A stretch of DNA of 64,000 bases, from the NCBI GenBank assembly GCA_021613535.1, contig CP075496.1:4774001-4838000 (forward strand). The letters are read 5' to 3'. This DNA is from Adineta vaga. Lineage: Eukaryota > Rotifera. Of this stretch, positions 51,251 through 61,464 are shown in pieces; within the stretch, counting starts at the first letter, position 1, and each line of letters opens with the position of its first letter. The position numbers and the translations under genes are program-made. The notes beneath the pieces were generated by a model, which saw only the letters and a program-made list of their open reading frames with translations, made no database searches and had not been told where the DNA came from.

Positions 51251-52009
51251 ATGTCTTCTTCAATGAATTTAATTAAAACTATTTTGATCGAGGGTAATTT
51301 TGAAATTATTGTTTGAAAGTATGTTAATTCTTAGAATATCCGATTAGGTAATATCGGTGTTGGAAAATCAACAATAATGTCTCATATTGCATCATCATAT
51401 CCATCGAATCTTGTTCAAGTTCATTGTGAACCTGTCGAAAATTGGATGAATATTAAAGGTTTCGATCTTCTCAATGCTTTATATAGTGAAAGTACTCGAT
51501 GGACATTTACATTTGAATTGACAGCACTTTTATCACGAATTAAAAATCATATGAATTCTGTATCAAATCGTCATATTAATATTTTTGAACGTTCGATTCT
51601 CAGTTGTTTTCATGTATTTATTGATAATGATCGTGAACAAAATTATTTAAATGATGCTGAATATCGAATTCTTCAAAATCATTATGATTATGGTCTTGAA
51701 AGAACTCTAGATTTGTCCACAACAGCAATTCTGTACTTTGATCTATCACCAAAACAATGTTATGAACGAATTCTTAAACGATCAAGACAATCCGAATCAT
51801 CCATTGATTTAAAACGTCTTGAAGAATTGAAATTTCATTATGATAAATTCATTAAAAACTTTACTTTATGTCCTGTAAAAATTATCGATGCATCTCAATC
51901 ACTCGAAGAAACATATAAACAAATTGATTCCTTACTAAATCAATTTCTTACACAAAATGAAAATCAATCAGATAGTGAATTAAATTATAAGAAAAGCAAA
52001 TACAACTAA
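51251..52009 (+). CDS. Deoxynucleoside kinase (dNK/TK2/dCK family)
   Basis: Two exons (51251-51293, 51348-52009) join in phase 1 to give 234 aa. The P-loop EGNIGVGKST is split by the intron. Then come HCEPVENW, the substrate-side SESTRWTFTFEL, the conserved ERS motif (IFERSILSCFHVF), a LID region with Arg residues (RILKRSRQSES) and KIIDASQSLEETYKQI. It phosphorylates deoxynucleosides in the salvage pathway. The sequence resembles TK2 and insect dNK more than viral or bacterial thymidine kinases, but substrate choice cannot be read by eye. No mitochondrial presequence is visible. The last gene of the cluster, it converges with a glycosyltransferase gene 234 nt away. Confidence 0.9.
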
Positions 52010-52243
52010 ATCATTCTATATATATATCAAATCTAATCGTAAATGGTATTAGTTATGCGTCGGATTCGCTCAGGTGATTTTCCTTTTCTGTTTTTTTACG
52101 ATAAGGAAGAAAAACAATTGTTGTTTTCTTTTGTTACGAATAAATTGAATCACCCCGTAGTCAAAGGGTCGAGATACGTAATTGATGATAAACTTTGACA
52201 TACACATATGTTTATTACAAATAATTGATTATAACAAAATAAA

Positions 52244-53811
52244 TTAAGAAGGTAATAAAAAAGGCATTTGACGATAAAATGTTGCATCGTTCAATGGGAG
52301 ATCAAGTTTCGATCTATTCAATATAAGTTCTTCTAAACATTGATACGCAATTGGATCGGCATTTAAATGAAATTTATTAGCAAATAGTTCATGACGATTA
52401 AATAATGTTGAAAGATCAACTGTACCAAATACACATATACCACGTATGATACGTCCATAACAATTTCGTTCACCCCAATTTACAAATCGAGCTGTCCAAT
52501 TAGTCGGATCAGTTTTAGCTAAACAAAATTTGAATAAGTCATTTTTCTTCGACTTTCAATTGAATATAAAAATGATGAAACTTTTCTCTATAGAGACTTT
52601 TAGTTTTGTTTTACTACTTAATTATTCAATTATACATACCTTTGTAACCTCCCGGAGGATTTAAATGTGTATTATAATTCAATGTTGCCCAATAATGTTC
52701 ATCAGGACTATAAGTATCACGCGACCAATCTAATAATTCTTTAGCTATAGGACTTGTATGAACAAACTCAATGAAAGCTCGTGAAAAAGCACCTAAATCG
52801 AACGAAAAAAAATCTTTTCATTTTAATTAACTTGATTAAGAAAACAAATGACGTACCATATGCTGAACCTTTAACAATTTCCATATTACCCGGTGGTGGC
52901 TTTTTCTTTTCATTTGTTTTTCTCAATTGTGGTACTTGTTCTTGATTTCCTCTAACTGTGTCAATAACTTGCCAAACATATTCTGTTCGATGGGGATTTT
53001 TCGATTTCCATCGTCCTTCAATATCATTATATCCACGATAGATTTTCAAAATTTTAACTAATTCACTATTTGTTTTCAATGGTAATTCGGTGTTAGCAGC
53101 ATTTAATAGATATTTCCATGAGGGATATTTTATTAAATCTTCCATACAATTGATATCAGCTTGTAAACGTGAAAAAGTTGCATATAAAACTTTTTCTTGT
53201 TTACTGGAAAGAATGACATTATTAAAACATTGAATAATTGATTTTACAGCTTGTAAAACAATTGGTAATGCATCTTTATCAACGTGTACACAATAAAAAT
53301 TTTGTGGACGATATAAAACACGTAAGAGACGTTCGAATTGTTCAACATTTTCATACATAAGAATAGAAAAGGCTAAAGGAAATTGTCGATTAATCGATGT
53401 ATCTTCTTGATGAAATTTTTCATTAAACCGTTCTAAACGATAATTTTGACATTGATCTTTTGTTATGTTATAAGATTCATCCGAAATTAGCGATGGATTT
53501 TTTAAATCAGATAGAACTGCTAGAGCATGTTTCAATTCATCCGAATCACTTTCATATAGATTTTGACATGAAATTGGATAATAATAAGGTTGTAAATGTT
53601 TAAAAGGTTTGCTATTTGAAGTTCTTATATGATCGTTTTCATTTGTTGAAATATCTATCGACGGAAATTTAATATCCGTCGAAGTTGTATCATGTCGTTT
53701 CAAAAATGTTAAATGAATAAATTCAAAAATGAAAAATATTGAGAGAAAAAACAAGCAATTGTTTCGAAATAAACGACGATTGATTGTAAACTGCATTGGC
53801 CATACTATCAA
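52244..53811 (-). CDS. GT14 core-2/I-branching beta-1,6-N-acetylglucosaminyltransferase-like
   Basis: Three exons (53811-52857, 52792-52640, 52518-52244) join in phase to give 460 aa. It has the type II membrane layout of Golgi transferases: a short cytosolic N-terminus, a single hydrophobic anchor ([19 protein letters not shown], about 19-37), a stem, then a luminal catalytic domain. GT14 signatures are [83 protein letters not shown], and the C-terminal [14 protein letters not shown]. Such enzymes branch O-glycans by adding GlcNAc in beta-1,6 linkage. The start could also be the second Met, six codons later (53796). It converges with the nucleoside kinase gene. Confidence 0.92.
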
Positions 53812-55314
53812 TACGTTCTCTTATCTAAATAGAAAACCCGAAAATAATGAAGATAAAATAGTAACCCTTCATTGCCAATACTTGATTCAAAAGAAAAATA
53901 AGTTCTTTTCTCAGTTATATATATACTCCATGAAAGGCAAACAAATGTCTTTAACATGCTTTCTTTTTCTTCTTTTTTTTTCCTTCTACAGGTGTTCATT
54001 CTCTTCTGACTTCTTTTTCCTTCTCTTCACTCTCTCACTCACCTATTCGATTCTTTCTTTACTATATTCCATGTCTTCTAATTCATCGATCGTTCAACAC
54101 TTTGTCCGATTGAACTCTCGACACAAACAAGCACGTACTCACATACATCAGATTTTGTTTGATCACTTACATCATATAAAACGAAAATACGAACGTCGAT
54201 GTTACAAATACGAAAGCTCTGTCTCATTTTCTTTTCTCGTAGTTTCTACATTAGAATACTTTTATTCTGTTCTTTCTTTTTTTTTTCTTCTCGGTTATGA
54301 GTGCCTCCGAGAAAGAGAGAGCTCTCTTGCTAGACGTGATTTTTCTCAGACTAAAGTAATAGAGAATAAAAATAAACTCTTCTAATTATTTCATTTTCTT
54401 ATCTTTTGTCAATAGAAATTTGCTTCCTGAAAAACAAGACAAAAAAAACTCGAGGATTTCCTGTCTTTCGACATCTATCATGGTTCTCGAAGTATATTTC
54501 ACTCTTCAACATAGAATAATGCTAAAATATCTATCAAAATCATGAAATTTGAGCGCATGATCAATTTCGGTACACAACTGATTAGAAATTGATCAGCTGC
54601 ATATGATTCAACTCAGCAGTAATCTAATATCATCGAGGATACATAGTCGAATGACCTGTTTTTTTCTCGTCATTCCTTTTTCTCGAATAACATTAACATT
54701 GAAAGAAAGGTAAATATATTGATTATATTTGCTATTCATGACACGAATGACGAACGGGGATAAATTTCTTCTTTTCGACGCTGTGTTGTGTGAATTAAAT
54801 ACTCTGACTCTCAAACAATCATATTTGAAATGGAAATATTACTATCGACAGGTTTTGTTATTGTTTGGTAGAAAATATAATCATGTTTGGTAATATTTAT
54901 TGTCACAATTGCTCATGGCAACATTCTCTGTCGTGTTGTATATCAGTGGATCATAACTGCCTTGAAAAATAAAAACAATGATGACAAATTCTTGCATACT
55001 ATTAGTCACTACTGTTGATGGTTTTTTTATGATAAAAATATACATAATATGACTATGTCATTTAAATAGATTCATTCTTCACATTAGTTTCGTTTCGAGA
55101 TATTTTTTTTTTGAGACAAGTATTCAATACTATACCTTCTGCGTATCATGATTATATGTATGGATAAATCAATTTTTTGCTTGAATACTAATATCAATAG
55201 TATAAATTTGACATATATAATCAATTCGATTACAACAGCGAAGAAAGCGATATGAAACAATGGATATTTTAATTGAATTAAATAGTTACTTTGGCGCCTT
55301 TATTTATTGATCGA
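53812..55314. other. Intergenic, no gene seen
   Basis: About 1.5 kb between divergent starts of the glycosyltransferase (-) and the calcium sensor (+). A long plus-strand open frame (53729-54385) runs out of the antisense of the glycosyltransferase exon into pyrimidine-rich sequence and has no domain. Several T/C-rich runs occur. Both promoters probably lie here. Confidence 0.5.
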
Positions 55315-55953
55315 ATGGGTTGTTCTTTATCATCGATGACTAGGCAAAAGAAACGAAACGAGGAAATACTTGTAAATCGTCAATATTTAACTGATGAACA
55401 AATTGAACAATTACTTAAAACGCGATTTGATCGTTCGGAAATCATTGATTGGTATAATGTATTTATTAAAAAATGTGGTGTAGGCAATGATAATAATGCA
55501 TCATTTCTGACTTCACATCTGAATAAATCACTTTTTATCGATTATTTTAATCAGTTACATCCTAATGGAGATGTTACTCGTTTAACAGAAACATTTTTTC
55601 GTACTTACGATCTTAATAATGATGGTAATATTGATTTTATGGAATTTATGCATGCTGTTAGTATTATTCGTCGAGGTGATTTAACTGAAAAACTTTCATT
55701 GATTTTTTCATTACTTGATTTTCAACAACAAGGTTATATTGATCGATTGAAACTAGCGAAAATGATGGAAGCATTATACAATGTGAAAGGAATCGATTAC
55801 AAAGATAGTTATAATGTTTTATTAAGAAAAGTTGATAATCTTATTACAAGATTGGATAAGGATAAAGAAGATGATCGAATTTTAAGATATAAATTTATCG
55901 AAAGTTGTATGAATGATTCGATGTTAAGAGATTTATTCAATGCATACAAATGA
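55315..55953 (+). CDS. Neuronal calcium sensor-like EF-hand protein, mostly degenerate EF-hands
   Basis: A single intronless exon gives 212 aa from the ATG at 55315. I chose this start over the in-frame ATG at 55291 because it creates MGCSLSS, an N-myristoylation signal with a possible palmitoylated Cys, as in the NCS/recoverin family. Order: a helical N-terminus with IEQLLKTRF, a cryptic EF1 (LHPNGDVTRL), a canonical EF2 loop (DLNNDGNIDFME, acidic or Asn at positions 1, 3, 5, 9, 12), a degenerate EF3 (DFQQQGYIDRLK, lacking ligands 3 and 5 and the final Glu) and a degenerate EF4. It should be a membrane-attached calcium sensor, but with probably one functional site. The lack of introns contrasts with neighbours and could reflect retroposition. 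Confidence 0.85.
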   Translation: MGCSLSSMTRQKKRNEEILVNRQYLTDEQIEQLLKTRFDRSEIIDWYNVFIKKCGVGNDNNASFLTSHLNKSLFIDYFNQLHPNGDVTRLTETFFRTYDLNNDGNIDFMEFMHAVSIIRRGDLTEKLSLIFSLLDFQQQGYIDRLKLAKMMEALYNVKGIDYKDSYNVLLRKVDNLITRLDKDKEDDRILRYKFIESCMNDSMLRDLFNAYK

Positions 55954-56454
55954 AAAAGTTTTCAAATGGTTTATCTTGTTAGTAAATTTCCATAGGCTTC
56001 ATTCTTCTTTGTATACAGTTGATGGTAGAACAAAAAGAATAAGCGTAAGTGTAGATGGAATCAATGATATAAAATATCTTGAAAGAAATAACCATGGATT
56101 ACTCGTTGGGATCATACAATTTGTAAGATATGGAATTCGTTGTTGAGCTTTTATTAGAATAATTACACTCGCTAGAACTAGGTTAATAATAAATGGAAGA
56201 ATTGAATGAAATTTTCATCATCTTTATTTTCTTCATATAAACTTCGATGTATCGGATCATGAATATATTTTGTAATCGATTGAATTTTTTTTCTGATTAA
56301 AATTCACTTCTTCTATCGCTATAAATATTCTTTCAATTGATACAAATGCAGTTAACCATTGAATCATAATCGATGAAGTTAAAAGATAAAGCCCTGTGAA
56401 TCTAGAGAAAGTCGACAAGTCCGATTATTAGATAATATAATTGTTTTACCGTCA
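55954..56454. other. Gap between calcium sensor and pseudogene
   Basis: About 0.5 kb with a short open frame starting inside the calcium sensor 3' end. No domain or splice structure was recognised. Confidence 0.5.
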
Positions 56455-57060
56455 TTAGGCATAACAAATATAAGTAGGTTCGAGTGGATGACGCAGTTTT
56501 ACAAAAAGTGAACAATTTGTCAATGTTGGTGGTAATGAAGCTGACGTTTGAATGATACATTTCAAAGCTTTCCAATATCCATTATGTATTTCATTCGGTG
56601 TTATTGAGAACATTGCTTTCGATAAAAGTATTTCGCATTCAGATTGGAAGGAAATGGTAAGAGTAGTTTGACTAACTTCACGCATGTTATAGAACTTTCT
56701 GCATGAAACATCTTCGAATTTAAATATGGACTCGTTCGTAACAAATTGAAAGTGTTCCAAATAAGTAAAATTTCGATGATTTTCATCCAATTGATTCAGA
56801 TAATCAGAAGAAAACGGCCTATGGAATACAAATGGTATAGGTATGCATTTACCATTAGAACATTTAAATTCATTCTCTTTAAATTGATGCATATCAAGTT
56901 ACCAACAATCTTTTTCATCTATTTCATCATAAATTTCCATTTAATCAAGACATGCTGGTGATAGTCCACGATCACATTCTAAATGAGTATAACAAATAAA
57001 TTCGGTTGGTTTATATCGATTAAAAAGATAACAATAATCATAAAAGATTTTAACATATTT
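56455..57060 (-). pseudogene. Decayed LDLa-containing receptor-like gene
   Basis: The minus strand encodes a cysteine-rich ectodomain fragment in one frame: YKPTEFICYTHLECDRGLS, then CLD, stop, MEIYDEIDEKDCW, stop, LDMHQFKENEFKCSNGKCIP and about 120 further residues to a stop after YICYA. The LDL-receptor class A-like piece (FKCSNGKCIPI) and the CDRGLSPACLD string resemble the large bdelloid family of LDLa proteins fused to 7TM domains, where a Trp and an extended cysteine/acidic segment would be expected at the interrupted place. Two stops inside clearly homologous sequence, a shortened acidic segment, no signal-peptide exon upstream and no membrane domain downstream all point to a pseudogene. 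The stops are not explained by a short intron with GT-AG ends. Confidence 0.65.
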
Positions 57061-57491
57061 GAAGAGTTATAATAGAAAAATGGTTACAGATTATCACAGC
57101 AGACGATAGTCAATATATATATATCAATAAAGGATAGATCGATTTAGATTTGAACGTAAAAACTATATCTTCAACAGTTGATATTGGCAACCAAGTTTTA
57201 TTTTGAAACATTCAAAATGCAAACATATGAACATAATTGTTTACATTTGAAATTTCACTTCAAGTAAATAGAACTATAATCTATCGATCAGAAGATATAG
57301 ATGAATATAGAATATAAAGTTCATTTTCTCTATTCGTATCTAACAGCTAACACCCTCTGTAAAATTGGAACAGATACTAACACTAATCATAGACGAATCG
57401 ATATCGAATAAGAATTTTCAAAAGGAAACTTTTCTATTGTAAATTTATTTCTTCTTTATAGTGCAATCCAATGTCAATATAGGTATCATAT
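57061..57491. other. AKAP10 5' flank
   Basis: About 0.43 kb between the pseudogene and the AKAP10 start. AT-rich, with a short tatatatata run near 57115. No gene seen. Confidence 0.5.
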
Positions 57492-59393
57492 ATGTCTTTC
57501 TTTCGTTCATTTACTACAAATAATAAAGGTTGAGTTTATTAACTATTGAATGCACATTTTCTCTTATTCTTTTCATTTTTTTACAGAAGAAACGACAACT
57601 ATTCGTAAAACTCATTCAAGAATTTCTGCGAATATCCAACAATGGTCATACTATCGTGATCTCGCTATTCAATCTAGTACAAAAAAATAATCAATTTCAT
57701 TTCTCTTCTCTTATAAAATCTTTAGGCCATTGTGCAATTTCATCTGAACTTGCTTCACTTCGTTATTCTCGTCTGGAACGTTCTCTTTATAATCTTATTT
57801 ACACGCCCAATGACGAATTAGATCAATTTATTCTCTATCTAGAATCCTGTTCTATATCATCTTATATACAATTTATCTTCGAAGTGAATACATTCGAGAA
57901 AATAATCCGAGAAAATACAACAACTGACGATCAACAAACAATTGCATTAACATTATTTCATAAGTATTTATCTATCGATGCAAAATATCTTCTTCCAATT
58001 AATGATGAAATACGACGAACAACTTTATGTACATTGTAATGTTCATCATGATTTGAATAAGAGTTTTCAATTTTTCTAGTATTGATATGTCCGTCAGATG
58101 AAAGTACTCAGCCGGATTCGGAATGTTTTCACACTGCACGAGAATATATTTGGCAATTGATTGAGGAGAGGTTTCTATATCACCATTATCGATTCGATAT
58201 GATGAATTGTTTGTTCTATTATAGAGTGTATCAAACTTATTTACAAAGTCAATTTCATATTAAATATCAGTTGAAGATTTTAAAAAGTAGTCAATTACAA
58301 TTACATGATTTTCTTTATCATAGTGAAGCTTTAACATATTTCGTGAAAGTAAGAGAAGAATTGATTTGTGTTATAAGATAAGAATTAGAGATATTCATCA
58401 GTTTGCCGAAGACGACAAATTTACGGATCTTATTCAATTTTGGATTGATGTTGAACAATTTTATCATAATATATCAAATAGAGAACTAGACAATTCCATA
58501 CTGATTGAAAATGCTTTATCAATTTATGATCAGTAAGTAGAAAAATTTTGAATATTTCCAAAAGAAAAACATGAATAACTACGTATATTATAGATATATT
58601 TCCATGCAGGCACCTTATCACTTAGGTTTCGATGATGCTATTCGAACAAAAATTGAATGTAGCATTTGTCAACCAGATTTAAATATTGGTCCATCGATTG
58701 ATACATTTGATCAAGCTGTTTGGATGATTTATACTATATTACAACGAGTAACTTATTTTACTAATTAAAACTTTATATCTTATTTGTTTATTTCAAAAGG
58801 AATATTTTCCTCAGTTTTTACTAAACATCCACTTTTATCGATATATGTCTGATCTAACAACTAAACTACGACATCATGATTCTAATGTTGATTTGCAACA
58901 AAGGAAATCAATTGAGTTCGGTAACATGATTTATTCTTTCATTTTACAAAATAATCATTTATTTTGATAGATACTATATCCAATGAGTTAGAAAACATTG
59001 AACAAAGAGATATTAGTCATGATATCGAGGTACAATCTAAAGGGTAAAAATCATACAGATTAAGATGATATTAACTGTTCTATAATAATCTTTATAGAAG
59101 ATTATCTATGGGTTATATCGATTCATTAGGACGTTTTATTCGGGATCCGGCTGTTGATTCTACTGATTCATCTCCGTCATTCAGTCGTAAAATATATTCA
59201 AAACCATTACAATTTCTTACACAATTCGTTCGTAATGAACAAGATACGATGGTTAACTTTGATTTGTCATTTTTTTAAAAATATTATCATTAAATCTTTG
59301 TTTTAGATTAGAGAAGAAGTTGCAGCAGCACGATTTGCAGAAACATTTATTAATGAAATAACCAATCGTAGTATTAACATAGACACTGAATAG
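57492..59393 (+). CDS. AKAP10: AKAP10 (D-AKAP2) homologue: tandem RGS domains and PKA-anchoring helix
   Basis: Ten exons (57492-57528, 57587-57676, 57726-58028, 58080-58348, 58402-58532, 58594-58747, 58800-58920, 58971-59043, 59098-59251, 59307-59393) join in phase to give 472 aa. It starts MSFFR, as does the core start of human AKAP10. The first RGS lies at about 50-170 (LYNLIYTPNDELDQFILYLES ... LFHKYLSIDAKYLLPI). The second is about 195-330 (ALTYFVKFAEDDKFTDLIQFWIDVEQF, YHLGFDDAIRTKIECSICQ, YFPQFLLNIHFYRYMSDL). Then GYIDSLGRFIRDP parallels the human DLGQFIRE, and the C-terminal helix REEVAAARFAETFINEI aligns with the RII/RI-binding EELAWKIAKMIVSDI. The protein tethers PKA to membranes and binds Rab GTPases. 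It is shorter than the human protein (662) because linkers are reduced, and it lacks an obvious PDZ ligand. LRWD1 starts 59 nt after its stop. Confidence 0.92.
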
Positions 59394-59452
59394 ATTATTT
59401 TCCTCTTTAAAATTCATATTTTTTTAAATTTTCTTTTCACACGTTCTAGATC
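59394..59452 (+). other. AKAP10-LRWD1 intercistronic gap with candidate trans-splice acceptor
   Basis: 59 nt, T-rich (tttttttaaattttcttttcac) and ending in acgttctag (AG at 59448-59449), then ATC and the LRWD1 ATG. There is no room for an ordinary promoter. Confidence 0.6.
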
Positions 59453-61382
59453 ATGATTTCTACAAATCAACTTTTAAGAGATGAAGTTTTACCATTATTA
59501 ACATCTTGTCAACATGTATCAACATTACCTTCATATGATCATGTAACAGAACTCAATTTATCAAATTTACAATTAACTGAAATCGATACATTTCCGTTCG
59601 AGCAATTTCCTAATCTTCATTCTCTTAATTTATCAAATAATCAACTAATATCCATTAATCTTGATTGGACTAAATCATCGACAAACACCATTGAGTATCT
59701 CAATTTAAGTTCTAATAAATTAGAAACACTTTTATTTCTTAAAGATTTTAAATATTTAAAAACATTGAATATTACCAATAATTTACTTCGAAATAATGAA
59801 AGATTTCTAGTATTAGATATTTGTCCAACTATTGAACATTTAATCGATTATAATGATGAACAAATTCATACTGATCAAATGAAATTCAATCAATTACTTT
59901 CGATTATAGAATCGATTTCCTATTCAACAAAATCGTTTCCAGTTGATTATAATCATTTTCGTCAAACAATGATCAATCAAATTGAAACATATGAAATCTA
60001 TTCAAACTTTTCTTCATCACCGTTAGGAAATCATTTCATAGAAAAAAGATTTAATAGAATTTCTTCAAAATCCAAACCAAATTTTGAAACACCTTTAACT
60101 AATGATTTCAATCTTTCGATGAATATAACAAGAGATAATTCAAAAAGTCTTTTTCAACCAATGAAATTTCTTCGTGCACATCATCAATCAAATGTGGAAT
60201 TAACTACGATGTCTGTTTATATGTGTGCATTTGAACCCAATACATCAAATCATATTTTAGTGACTTGTGGTGGTTGCAAAGTATGTTTTATTAATTGTGA
60301 AACGTGTGAAATTACACATCTATTTGAAGTTAATTCATTATCTTCTTCTTCGATGATATCGACAAGTAGTCGAAAAATGAAAGAGAAAAAGAAATTACTA
60401 AAGAATGAACATTTTTCATGTTTATGTTGGATAGAAATCACTAATTCGAACGAAAATCAATTGAAAATAGTAGCTGTTGGATCAACAAATGGTTCGATTT
60501 ATCTTCTATTACCAGAATGGAAACTAATGTTTGCACACATTGAATTACCTGTAAATATTTGAAATCTAAATATTTTCAAAAAAAATGATTCATTATTCTT
60601 AGGATTCGTCAATCAGTTGTTTAACATGGCATTCGAATGATCCATATGTATTAGTCATTGGTTCGTATCATACTGTACGTTTTATTAATATACGATCCTA
60701 TATCGATCGTGTACAAACATTTATTCGTAAACAAAATAAACCTACGGTACAATTTGATTATGTCGATTCATCGATGTTTATCAATAAAGTTTGTACAACA
60801 CATATTTATAATCTTTATGAAGGTGCTGGTCCACTTATTACTATAACTGATTTACTATTTTATCCATTAGCAATCGATCATACTGTTCTTCTTGTTGCTA
60901 CAACTGCAGGTCTTTTTCTCATTAAATATCAAGAAAAACAATGTCAATCACCAATACAACTTGTATTACCTAAGTCAATTTGGATAATGAGTGAACATAT
61001 TGTATCACTTCGTTTAATTAATCATTCATTTCGTTTAATTGCTATGAATATACTTAATCTTGATCAAATCTATTGTTTCAATCTTGAACAAACACTTGAA
61101 AATCAACAAATACATATTCATCTTTCATTTCCAAATCCTTATCCACAAAGTGCAACAAAACTCACAATCGTTTCGAAATCTGACAAATTATCTGAATGTA
61201 TTATTAGTAGTCATCAAGGTACATTTTATTACCATTCGATTGAATCGAACCCATCAATTTCTATGGATCAACAAGTGAAAATTTTTACTCTTCCAAATAT
61301 TTTATCAGCTACTCTTAATGAACATTATCTTTGTCTAACAACAAATACAAATCTTATCTGTATATATAAACGAGAATATTAA
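59453..61382 (+). CDS. LRWD1: LRWD1/ORCA homologue: leucine-rich repeats plus WD40
   Basis: Two exons (59453-60550, 60603-61382) join in phase to give 625 aa. Leucine-rich repeats occupy about 30-135 (HVTELNLSNLQLTEID, NLHSLNLSNNQLISI, TIEYLNLSSNKLETL, YLKTLNITNNLLR) and are capped by LDICPTIEHL. A polar linker follows, then a divergent WD40 propeller from about 245 to the end (HILVTCGGCKVCFINCETCEITH, KIVAVGSTNGSIYLL, LTWHSNDPYVLVIGSYHTVRFINI). The LRR-then-WD40 order with a GG-x-VCFI-CxT first blade matches LRWD1, which stabilises the origin recognition complex on heterochromatin. The N-terminal assignment is firm, and the WD40 half is divergent. Its 3' end faces the channel gene with only 82 nt between stops. 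Confidence 0.85.
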
Positions 61383-61464
61383 TATTTATTTCAATGTAAC
61401 TTATTTTTCTCAGACAGAACAACACATAGAAGCTAAATAAATATATAAAATCTCTTTTTCATCT

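Noticed and set aside
53729-54385. Plus-strand 218-codon open frame
   Set aside because: Its first third is the antisense of the glycosyltransferase exon, and the rest is Phe/Leu/Ser-rich translation of pyrimidine tracts with no domain or splice context.
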